DNA of 7,150 bases, taken from Actinomycetota bacterium (lineage in GTDB: Bacteria > Actinomycetota > CADDZG01 > WHSQ01). The translations under genes were made by a program, and so were the position numbers. Position 1 is the stretch's first letter; each line of letters begins with the position of its first letter. The stretch is taken from positions 1 to 7,150 of the forward strand of contig JACDBF010000289.1 of assembly GCA_013695055.1 (NCBI GenBank). The letters are read 5' to 3'. This document shows, in pieces, positions 1 through 5,177 of this stretch. The notes under the pieces were generated by a model, which was given only the letters and a program-made list of their open reading frames with translations, was not told where the DNA came from and did no database searches.

Positions 1-1
1 G

Positions 2-532
2 GTTAACGTGCCGCTCGTCTTCGTTCCCGGAAATCACGATCCAGACCTCAAGGCCAAACCGCAGGCCCTGAGCTCACAAGACTTCCAGAGGCCCCTCTCG
101 CTTGCGACCTTGAGACGAGAGCCGCCCGGCCCGATGGGGTGCTCGAACGCCGACGGGCGGGTCGTGCGCGAGGCGGGCATGCGTATCGCCGGGCTGGGCG
201 GTTCGGTGCGCTATAAACCGGGCCCCAATCAGTACACGCAGCGCCAGATGACTCGCCGGGCTCTGCGCCTCGAGATGTCGAGCGCCTGCCGCCGAGCGCG
301 CCCCGACGGCAAGATCGACATTCTCATCACCCACTCGCCCCCATGGGGCATCGGCGACGGCGATGATCCGGCGCATCGAGGCTTTATTGCTTTTCGCCGC
401 TTGGTCACCCGTTTTTCGCCCAAGCTTCTCATTCACGGGCACGTGCACCCGTATGGTCGAGTGATACCAACCCACCGCCTGGGGAGCACAACTATCGTGA
501 ACGTGGTCGGACACCGAATGCTGAAGCTGTAG
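2..532 (+). CDS. Calcineurin-like metallophosphoesterase, C-terminal part (5' truncated)
   Basis: The reading frame is open to the left window edge, so the GTG at position 8 is probably not the start. Three late motifs of the metallophosphoesterase superfamily are visible: GNHD near the start (metal-binding Asn/His), THSPP around position 327-341, and HGHVH around position 439-453. The early metal-binding motifs (DxH and GDxxD) are not in the window and should lie just upstream. Such enzymes use a two-metal centre to hydrolyse phosphomonoesters or phosphodiesters; the substrate cannot be told from this fragment. No signal peptide or membrane segment is seen in the visible part, which suggests a cytoplasmic protein. 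The stop codon (530-532) overlaps the ribosome binding site of the next gene, so the two are very likely cotranscribed. The family call is firm; the specific function is unknown. Confidence 0.85.
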   Translation, partial: VNVPLVFVPGNHDPDLKAKPQALSSQDFQRPLSLATLRREPPGPMGCSNADGRVVREAGMRIAGLGGSVRYKPGPNQYTQRQMTRRALRLEMSSACRRARPDGKIDILITHSPPWGIGDGDDPAHRGFIAFRRLVTRFSPKLLIHGHVHPYGRVIPTHRLGSTTIVNVVGHRMLKL

Positions 533-541
533 GAAGAGCCG

Positions 542-1507
542 ATGAGCTGGGATCCGCTGCCCTCCACTTTCGAGAAGGCTCGTCGTCGCGAGGCCTATGG
601 GCGCTTCGCTCGCATCGTCACCGGCGTCCACGATCGTGGGTTGCTCCCCTTCGACGAGGTTAAGGATCGCTTGCGATTCTTCGAGCAGACCTACATTGGT
701 ATTCGTCCGATACCTATCAAGGCCATCGTCGGAACAGCCGGCCGGTCCAACGACTTCGACCGCAACTTCTTGCCGCTGCGGTCCGAGCTGAGAGAGCGGT
801 GGACCCGCGTGGAGCGGACGTTTCCAGAGACCTTTCCCCCCATAGTGGTGTACAAGGTCGCCGACTCATACTTCGTGGTCGACGGTCACCACCGAGTCGC
901 GATCTCCAAGCAGCGCAAGGTGGACTTCATCGATGCCGAGGTCACCGAGCTGAGGACTCGCTACGAGCTGCCCCCGGGGGCGGACATCGGCGAGATCATC
1001 TTTCGAGAGCAAGAGCACCTGTTCATGAGCGAGAGCGGCCTGGATCGGGCCCGGCCCGAGGCGAAAGTCGACTTCTCGCAGCCGACCGGCTTCGTCGAGC
1101 TCTTGGAGCTGGTGCAACTACACGGGTTTCGCCAGATGATGGAGAGAGGCGAGGTCCTTTCCCTCGAGGAGATAGCCGCCGACTGGTACGACTCCGTCTA
1201 CCTGCCGACCATCGAAGAGATGCGCGCCGAGAGGTTGGCAGACGCCTTCCCCCGGGCCACGGAAGGCGATCTGTTCCTGCGCATCTGGCAGCGCCGCCGC
1301 TCGATTCTCGCCGGTCGGGACGGCGTTAGCTTGGAGGAGACCGTGCGCGCAATGAGCGGAGAAGAAGGCGGCCGGTTCGGCGTCAAGGCTCGCAAGGCCG
1401 CCAAGCGCCTCACGAGCCGGCCCGAGGACGCAGCGCCGGCCCGACCGGGGGGGAGCCTTCCTGAGGAGGTCCCGAGTAAGGTTGACGGCCACGATGAAGA
1501 TGCCTAG
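542..1507 (+). CDS. ParB/sulfiredoxin-fold hypothetical protein with DGHHR motif
   Basis: This is a 321-residue protein. The ATG at 542 is well placed: AGGAAG at 531-536 lies five bases upstream and overlaps the previous gene's stop. Residues ~55-135 look like a ParB N-terminal (sulfiredoxin-like) fold: an IVG..GR..DFDR.FLP segment (62-78), PPIVVYKV (99-106), then YFVVDGHHRVAIS (110-122). VDGHHRVA corresponds to the nucleotide-binding GxxRxxA-type box of ParB-like proteins. A second conserved region around 206-255 contains WYDSVYLP and a TEGDLFLRIW stretch, an arrangement I recall from uncharacterised actinobacterial and chloroflexal proteins. The C-terminal ~50 residues are charged, Pro/Ala-rich and probably disordered. 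There is no HTH like that of plasmid or chromosome ParB, and no parA next door, so a role in DNA segregation is not supported. The function is unknown; pairing with a phosphoesterase hints at nucleotide or phosphate chemistry, which is inference. Confidence 0.8.
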   Translation: MSWDPLPSTFEKARRREAYGRFARIVTGVHDRGLLPFDEVKDRLRFFEQTYIGIRPIPIKAIVGTAGRSNDFDRNFLPLRSELRERWTRVERTFPETFPPIVVYKVADSYFVVDGHHRVAISKQRKVDFIDAEVTELRTRYELPPGADIGEIIFREQEHLFMSESGLDRARPEAKVDFSQPTGFVELLELVQLHGFRQMMERGEVLSLEEIAADWYDSVYLPTIEEMRAERLADAFPRATEGDLFLRIWQRRRSILAGRDGVSLEETVRAMSGEEGGRFGVKARKAAKRLTSRPEDAAPARPGGSLPEEVPSKVDGHDEDA

Positions 1508-1574
1508 GTGGACATGGATCCTCGTGGGGGCAGTTCTCGCCTTGGTCTTGTTTCAAGTGGCTGAGCTTTTCTAA
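1494..1574 (+). CDS. Possible 26-residue single-helix membrane peptide
   Basis: A short open frame begins at the ATG at 1494, inside the last codons of the ParB-fold gene in another frame, and ends with TAA at 1572-1574. It starts MKMPRW and continues as an uninterrupted hydrophobic helix (residues ~8-22, rich in Val, Leu, Ala) before ending AELF. Positive residues at the N-terminus suggest an N-in membrane orientation. An in-frame TTG at 1482 would add four residues and sits 11 bases after a strong AGGAGGT (1464-1470), somewhat better placed than for the ATG. Overlap with the upstream gene would allow translational coupling. I do not recognise the peptide. The alternative is a chance frame; only conservation in relatives would settle it. 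Confidence 0.4.
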   Translation: MKMPRWTWILVGAVLALVLFQVAELF

Positions 1575-1613
1575 TGGGGTTGCAAGACCTCATGGGAGGG
1601 TGACCTCTCAGCC

Positions 1614-1639
1614 AGCCGAAGGGTGAGCACCGGCTTTTT
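1614..1639 (+). terminator. Probable Rho-independent terminator of the upstream operon
   Basis: AGCCG (1614-1618) pairs with CGGCT (1631-1635), and a short inner GGT/ACC pairing is possible. The last T of the stem begins a run of five T residues (1635-1639). It lies 40 bases after the end of the small membrane peptide and points with the operon. The stem is short, so strength is uncertain. The same bases could instead belong to the left end of the insertion sequence. Confidence 0.4.
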
Positions 1640-1640
1640 C

Positions 1641-1799
1641 AAGGCTTCTTAAGCCTTAGTGCTAGATCGTGCCCCCTCCGGTCGGCGAGGAGAGATGAGG
1701 GCTCGTGGGATGTCGTGCCATCAAGAGCACTGATCCATTAGAACGCCACCTATCTTCTCGAGGCTGATTGCTTTGTCGTCGAGCGGAGAGGAGGGAATT
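1641..1799 (+). ncRNA. Candidate IS110 bridge RNA region
   Basis: IS110-group elements are known to encode a structured bridge RNA of roughly 150-200 nt in the left non-coding end, with loops that pair to target and donor DNA. Here the non-coding stretch just before the transposase can form several helices. A perfect hairpin AAGGCTT/AAGCCTT (1641-1647/1651-1657) has a three-base loop. AGTGCT (1658-1663) pairs with AGCACT (1726-1731), enclosing 62 bases. Inside it CCTC (1675-1678) can pair with GAGG (1687-1690). CTCGA (1757-1761) can pair with TCGAG (1779-1783). TCGTGCC occurs twice (1667-1673 and 1713-1719). Position, size and structure fit. The guide loops could not be matched to the element's ends by eye, so the RNA limits and function are inferred. 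Confidence 0.45.
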
Positions 1800-3014
1800 T
1801 TGGTCTTCGTCGGGATCGACTGGGCCGAGAAACACCACGACGTCTGCATCATCGATAAGGAAGGCACGATCCTTGCGAAAGGCAGGGTCGTGGACGGTGT
1901 CGAGGGGATCGCGCGCTTGCACGCGATGGTCGCCGACCATATCGAGGAACCGGAAGAAGCGATCGTGGGGATCGAGACCGACCGTGGGCTCCTGGTCGGG
2001 GCCCTGCTCGCCGCCGGCTACGAGGTGTTCGCGATCAACCCACTGTCGGCGAACCGCTACCGGGACCGCCATTCGACCTCGGGAGCGAAATCAGACCCCG
2101 GCGACGCCAAGCTGCTCGCCGACATCGTTAGAACCGATCGTCACAACCACCGCCAGGTCGCCGGGGACTCGGAGCTGGCCGAAGCCATCAAGCTGCTCGC
2201 CCGAACCCATCAGAGTTTCGTGTGGCAACGACAGCGCTACGTCAACCGGCTGCGCAGCACGTTGCGAGAGTTCTATCCCCAAGCGCTCGAAGCGTTCGGC
2301 ACCGACCTCTCCTTCATGGACGCCGTTGCCATCCTATCGATCGCGCCCACACCGGACCTGGGTCGCCGCCTATCGCGCTCGAAGATCGCCAGCGCACTCA
2401 AGAAGGGCGGCCGGCAGAAGAACATCCAGGCGCGCGCCGAGAAGATCCAGGATGCGCTTCGGTCCACGCAGCTCCAGGCGGCACCGAAGGTGACCGGCGC
2501 TTACGGGACCGTCACCTCGTCGCTGGTGAGGTTAATCGCCGGTCTCCACGACCAGATCGAGGAGCTCGAGCAGGAGCTCGAGTCGTCTTTTGAGGATCAC
2601 CCGGACGCCAAGATCCTGCGCAGTCTTCCCGGACTAGGCACGGTCCTCGGCGCCCGGGTGCTAGCGGAGTTCGGCGACGACCGAACCCGTTACGCAGATG
2701 CTAGATCGAGACGCAATTACGCGGGAACGTCGCCGATCACCAGGGCGTCTGGGACCCGGCGAGTGGTGCTGGCTCGCTTCGCACGTAACGAGCGCTTGTT
2801 CAATGCCTGCTATCTGTGGGCGTTCGCGTCGTTGACCGCGTCGCCTCCGGCCCGCGCGTATTACGACCGGCAACGCAGCCGGGGCAAGACCCACAACCAG
2901 GCCCTGCGAGCTCTGGCCAATCGTCTAGTCGCGATCCTGCATGGTTGTCTCCGGCACGGCCAGACCTATGACGAGTCGGTCGCGTGGCCGGCTGACGTGC
3001 AGAAGGCGGCCTGA
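1800..3014 (+). CDS. IS110-family transposase (DEDD recombinase)
   Basis: The protein catalyses recombination of the insertion sequence, guided in this family by a bridge RNA. The best start is the TTG at 1800: AGGAGG at 1789-1794 lies five bases upstream, and the family's N-terminal strand (VFVGIDWAEK) begins at once. A TTG at 1773 would add nine residues but would place that ribosome binding site inside the coding region. From the 1800 start the product is 404 residues. The RuvC-like DEDD residues are D7 (GIDWAEK), E59 (GIETDRG), D99 and D102 (KSDPGDAKLLADI), matching the known spacing. A predicted coiled coil spans ~245-273, then a helix-hairpin-helix-like LPGLG (~276-280). The C-terminal domain has YAGTSPITRASGTRR, where S317 is the likely conserved serine nucleophile. 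No frameshift or internal stop is seen, so the element may be active. Confidence 0.93.
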   Translation: MVFVGIDWAEKHHDVCIIDKEGTILAKGRVVDGVEGIARLHAMVADHIEEPEEAIVGIETDRGLLVGALLAAGYEVFAINPLSANRYRDRHSTSGAKSDPGDAKLLADIVRTDRHNHRQVAGDSELAEAIKLLARTHQSFVWQRQRYVNRLRSTLREFYPQALEAFGTDLSFMDAVAILSIAPTPDLGRRLSRSKIASALKKGGRQKNIQARAEKIQDALRSTQLQAAPKVTGAYGTVTSSLVRLIAGLHDQIEELEQELESSFEDHPDAKILRSLPGLGTVLGARVLAEFGDDRTRYADARSRRNYAGTSPITRASGTRRVVLARFARNERLFNACYLWAFASLTASPPARAYYDRQRSRGKTHNQALRALANRLVAILHGCLRHGQTYDESVAWPADVQKAA

Positions 3015-3031
3015 CGGCGATGGCGTCAGGC
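3009..3031 (+). repeat. 8-bp inverted repeat overlapping the transposase stop codon
   Basis: GCCTGACG (3009-3016) and CGTCAGGC (3024-3031) form a perfect 8-bp hairpin with a seven-base loop; the transposase TGA (3012-3014) lies in the left arm. No T-run follows, so it is not a classical intrinsic terminator. It could weakly stop transcription from the element into nhaA or be a structural part of the IS right end. Which of these is unknown. Confidence 0.5.
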
Positions 3032-3036
3032 ACGCA

Positions 3037-3120
3037 GCATGTCGGGTCCTCGTCTATCCTGGTTTCAGGTGTGCCGGGAAGCCTGGTCGGCGGTGCATTG
3101 ACGCGGACCAGGAGATTGTG
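3037..3120 (+). promoter_or_regulatory. Structured nhaA leader, candidate cation riboswitch
   Basis: GCCG (3073-3076) pairs with CGGC (3088-3091), leaving an 11-base loop. The CCTG in this loop (3082-3085) can pair with CAGG just upstream (3066-3069), giving an H-type pseudoknot. The overlapping CCTGGTC (3082-3088) is also complementary to GACCAGG (3106-3112), which covers part of the nhaA ribosome binding site AGGAG (3110-3114). TCCTGGT (3057-3063) is complementary to ACCAGGA (3107-3113) as well. A segment shared by a pseudoknot and a Shine-Dalgarno-masking helix is typical of translational riboswitches. Two RNA classes upstream of nhaA genes, the nhaA-I and nhaA-II motifs, are reported to sense Li+ or Na+. 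I suspect membership of that group but cannot confirm the consensus from memory. An alternative outer stem GGCACGC/GTGTGCC (3029-3035/3069-3075) would compete with the pseudoknot. Confidence 0.45.
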
Positions 3121-4458
3121 ATGTCACCTTCAGAGCCCCCAATTCGGAACTCATGGCTGTCGAGTGATCGAGTTGTTCCTCGTCTGATAGCTCGCCCGCT
3201 GCGCGCGTTTCTCAGGACAGAGGCATCTGGTGGGATCCTCCTTTTTGGTGCGGCTGCAGTTGCTCTTGTGTGGGCGAACTCGCCCTTTGCCGATTCCTAC
3301 GAATCCATGTGGGGCATAGAGCTGCGGCTTGCGCTCGGGAGCCTCGAGCTGGCCCAGGACCTTCGGCACTGGATAAACGACGCCTTGATGGCCATCTTCT
3401 TCTTCGTCGTGGGCCTCGAGATCAAGCGCGAGCTCGTGGCAGGAGAGCTCAACGATGCCCGCAAGGCGGTGATCCCAGTGGTCGCCGCCATCGGGGGGAT
3501 GGTGGTCCCGGCTCTCCTTTACTTCATGTTCAATGCCGATGGCCCCGAAGCGGCCGGGTGGGGGATCCCGATGGCCACAGACATCGCCTTCGCGGTCGGC
3601 GTGCTGGCCCTGTTGTCTGATCGCATCCCGTCGGGATTGAAGGTCTTTCTCCTTAGCATCGCGATCGTCGACGACATCGGAGCGATCTTGGTCATCGCCT
3701 TGTTCTACTCCGGGGGCATCGAGGTCTCATGGTTGCTCATTGCGGCTGGTCTTCTAGGGGTAATCGGGATGCTGCGCCGACTAAGGGTCTACTGGATCCC
3801 TATCTACGTGCTGATCGGTGCCGTGGTCTGGCTTGCAACGTTCGAGTCGGGTGTTCACGCAACCATCGCCGGAGCTGTTCTTGGCTTGCTCACTCCGGCG
3901 CGCCCGAGCGACCCTCGAGGGTTCGCGGATGTGTTCGAAGAGGCGAGTGTGTTGTCGGGCGAACCTGATGCGGAGAGCCTCCGGGCGGTGCAGCTTCAAT
4001 CGAATGAGGTTGTGTCAGTGGCCGAGCGCTTAGAGCATCTGCTCCATCCGTGGACAAGTTACTTGGTGGTCCCGCTGTTCGCCCTCGCGAACGCCGGCGT
4101 TGTCCTGACCTTGGGTGGCGTCGGCGATGCGCTGAGGTCGGGCGTTGCGATCGGGATCATGGCTGGGCTGATCGTGGGCAAGGCCATCGGAATCACGGGT
4201 GCTACGTGGCTGGCAACTAGCTTGAAACTTGGCCCCCTTCCAGATGACGTGCAGTGGAGACACGTGCTGGGCGCGTCCATCATCGCGGGCATCGGTTTCA
4301 CCGTGTCTCTCTTCGTCGGATCGCTCGCCTTCGACGACGGCACGCTCTTTGCTCAAGCCAAGATTGGGGTTCTATTCGCGTCTCTGGTCGCAGGTTTGAT
4401 CGGAGCGGCAGTGTTGGCCCTCGGGCATCACCGGCAGCCGGACCCGGACGGCACGTGA
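3121..4458 (+). CDS. nhaA: Na+/H+ antiporter NhaA
   Basis: NhaA exports Na+ or Li+ in exchange for protons across the inner membrane, supporting salt tolerance and pH homeostasis. The start is the ATG at 3121, six bases after AGGAG (3110-3114); the same frame is open upstream into the transposase, but that extension is not NhaA-like. The protein is 445 residues, against about 390 in E. coli. The signature residues are present: T153 and D154 in MATDIAFAVG (E. coli T132, D133), D184 and D185 in AIVDDIGAIL (D163, D164 of the ion site), H246 in GVHATIAG (H225) and K354 in VGKAIGI (K300). Around a dozen membrane helices are apparent, and GFTVSLF lies in the last third. The extra length is a ~20-residue N-terminus and a ~30-residue acidic loop (about 263-300) before RLEHLLHPW. 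The gene converges on crcB with a 45-base gap and no clear terminator between them. Confidence 0.97.
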   Translation: MSPSEPPIRNSWLSSDRVVPRLIARPLRAFLRTEASGGILLFGAAAVALVWANSPFADSYESMWGIELRLALGSLELAQDLRHWINDALMAIFFFVVGLEIKRELVAGELNDARKAVIPVVAAIGGMVVPALLYFMFNADGPEAAGWGIPMATDIAFAVGVLALLSDRIPSGLKVFLLSIAIVDDIGAILVIALFYSGGIEVSWLLIAAGLLGVIGMLRRLRVYWIPIYVLIGAVVWLATFESGVHATIAGAVLGLLTPARPSDPRGFADVFEEASVLSGEPDAESLRAVQLQSNEVVSVAERLEHLLHPWTSYLVVPLFALANAGVVLTLGGVGDALRSGVAIGIMAGLIVGKAIGITGATWLATSLKLGPLPDDVQWRHVLGASIIAGIGFTVSLFVGSLAFDDGTLFAQAKIGVLFASLVAGLIGAAVLALGHHRQPDPDGT

Positions 4459-4503
4459 TCGCCGGGCCGCATCCGAGCACTGTCGCGTGGACTATGCACG
4501 GGG

Positions 4504-4875
4504 TCAAAGCGTCCGCCCCAACTCTGTTCCGAGCCACACGGCCAGCATTCCAGCGACGACGGAGCCCACGACATTGAGCGTCGCCCATCCGATGCTGCCA
4601 ACCTCGGCGAACTCGAATGTCTCCAATGCCAAGGTCGAAAACGTCGTGTAGGCGCCGAGGAATCCCACGGTGAGCGCGACCCGAAGATCAGGGTGCACAA
4701 CGAACCGGTGAGAGAACATCGCCACCAAGAGCCCAAGCGTGAATGCCCCGGACACATTCACCACGAAGGTCCCCCAAGGGAATGTTTCACTGGTTCGGCT
4801 GACGAGCCCGGCAATGCCATAGCGCGCGATGGAACCGAAGAATCCTGCGAGGCCAACGAACAGTGCTGTCCGCAC
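4504..4875 (-). CDS. crcB: Fluoride ion channel CrcB/Fluc
   Basis: CrcB (Fluc) is a small dual-topology dimeric channel that lets cytoplasmic fluoride leak out, preventing inhibition of enolase and pyrophosphatase. The 123-residue protein has four hydrophobic helices (about 2-23, 33-56, 66-88, 95-118). Family motifs are GSIARY (14-19), WGTFVVNVSGAF (34-45, with the pore-lining N40) and GAYTTFSTL (74-82), which forms the central Na+ site and pore. The usual second pore phenylalanine of FSTF is leucine here (L82). The start is GTG at 4875-4873, with AAGGAG (complement of 4882-4887) six bases upstream. It has its own fluoride riboswitch. Only one crcB copy is in the window, so a homodimer is the simplest reading; a second gene elsewhere cannot be excluded. 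Confidence 0.95.
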   Translation of the reverse strand: MRTALFVGLAGFFGSIARYGIAGLVSRTSETFPWGTFVVNVSGAFTLGLLVAMFSHRFVVHPDLRVALTVGFLGAYTTFSTLALETFEFAEVGSIGWATLNVVGSVVAGMLAVWLGTELGRTL

Positions 4876-4881
4876 GACAAA

Positions 4882-4912
4882 CTCCTTCCTCTGTGTCCGA
4901 TCGAGGTAGGAG
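4882..4912 (-). promoter_or_regulatory. Shine-Dalgarno-masking hairpin of the fluoride riboswitch
   Basis: On the minus strand CTCCTACCTC (complement of 4903-4912) can pair with GAGGAAGGAG (complement of 4882-4891), forming a 5+4 bp helix with one central mismatch and an 11-base loop. The first strand includes bases of the riboswitch pseudoknot and the second includes the crcB ribosome binding site. Fluoride binding would hold the pseudoknot strand and free the ribosome binding site. No terminator hairpin with a T-run lies between aptamer and start, so control is inferred to be at translation initiation. Confidence 0.65.
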
Positions 4913-4957
4913 CCATCAGCAGCGAAGTGCTGCGGTTGCGGCGAGCTCCATCGCCAA
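4905..4957 (-). promoter_or_regulatory. Fluoride riboswitch (crcB motif) controlling crcB
   Basis: Read on the minus strand, GGCGATGGAGCTCGCC (complement of 4940-4955) is followed by a GCAGC/GCTGC hairpin (complement of 4929-4933 and 4919-4923) and then GCTGATGGCTCCTACC (complement of 4905-4920). This order and wording match the known crcB motif: a GGCGA/TCGCC stem whose loop GGAGC pairs with GCTCC downstream (4945-4949 with 4909-4913) to make the fluoride-binding pseudoknot. I recall GGAGU/ACUCC at this pairing in characterised examples, so the change here would be compensatory. It lies 30 bases before the crcB start. A weak -10-like TAGATT (complement of 4963-4968) would start transcription at or just before the aptamer; no convincing -35 box is seen. 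Confidence 0.93.
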
Positions 4958-4975
4958 TAATGAATCTAACCGTGT

Positions 4976-5177
4976 GTCAGCTATGGGCGCCGGTCCCCCC
5001 ATCCTGACTGCCTCGTAACCGATCTTCCCCCTCTGCCTCCCGGTCGACGGCTTGACTCTTAGAGCCGTGGGATATCTAGGACCCTTCGTGGGGATGCTTC
5101 AAAACTGAATCGACTGCGGGCAGTGCGCGCCGCGCGCGGCTCCAACGGTCCTCGGCGACGCCCGCCCGGCGGAAGCT
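4976..5177. other. Intergenic stretch between aceE and the crcB leader
   Basis: No gene could be supported here on either strand. Two inverted repeats are visible: ACGGCT/AGCCGT (5047-5052/5063-5068, ten-base loop) and a perfect 12-bp palindrome GCCGCGCGCGGC (5129-5140) inside an all-G/C run (5125-5140). On the minus strand either could act as a hairpin ending aceE transcription, but neither is followed directly by a T-run. A promoter for crcB should also lie near the 4960s-4990s; none is clear. Confidence 0.5.

Larger units (their letters stand above)
1640..3031 (+). mobile_element. IS110-family insertion sequence (ends approximate)
   Basis: The element is defined by an intact IS110-type transposase, with ~160-220 non-coding bases before it and a short non-coding stretch after it. 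IS110 elements lack the usual terminal inverted repeats and make no regular target duplication, so exact ends cannot be read from this sequence alone. The left end should lie between 1575 and roughly 1700. The right end should lie between the transposase stop (3014) and the nhaA leader (about 3055). The limits given assume that the terminator at 1614-1639 is host sequence and that the hairpin at 3009-3031 belongs to the element. Long upstream and short downstream non-coding DNA fits the IS110 subgroup better than the IS1111 subgroup. Confidence 0.75.

Noticed and set aside
3016..3031. GGCGATGGCG resembles the 5' strand of a fluoride riboswitch, upstream of nhaA.
   Set aside because: The expected TCGCC partner and the later CTGATG..CTCCTA strand are missing, and the bases instead form a TGACG/CGTCA hairpin across the transposase stop.
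1680..3092. The 8-mer GGTCGGCG occurs at 1680-1687 and 3085-3092 as a possible pair of IS ends.
   Set aside because: The second copy lies inside the nhaA leader stem and the match does not extend; such an 8-mer is not surprising in this GC-rich DNA.
3066..3112. GCCGGGAAGCCTGGT resembles a conserved box of cobalamin riboswitches.
   Set aside because: The remaining boxes, notably CCGCAACTGT-like sequence, are absent, the space before the start is too small, and the gene is an antiporter.
2941..3120. Upstream extension of nhaA by 60 codons.
   Set aside because: It overlaps the transposase end, has no NhaA similarity, and the ATG at 3121 has a good ribosome binding site.
4693..5007. Plus-strand frame across crcB and its leader.
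   Set aside because: It is antisense to crcB and the riboswitch, rich in Cys/Pro/His with no domain, so it is a shadow frame.
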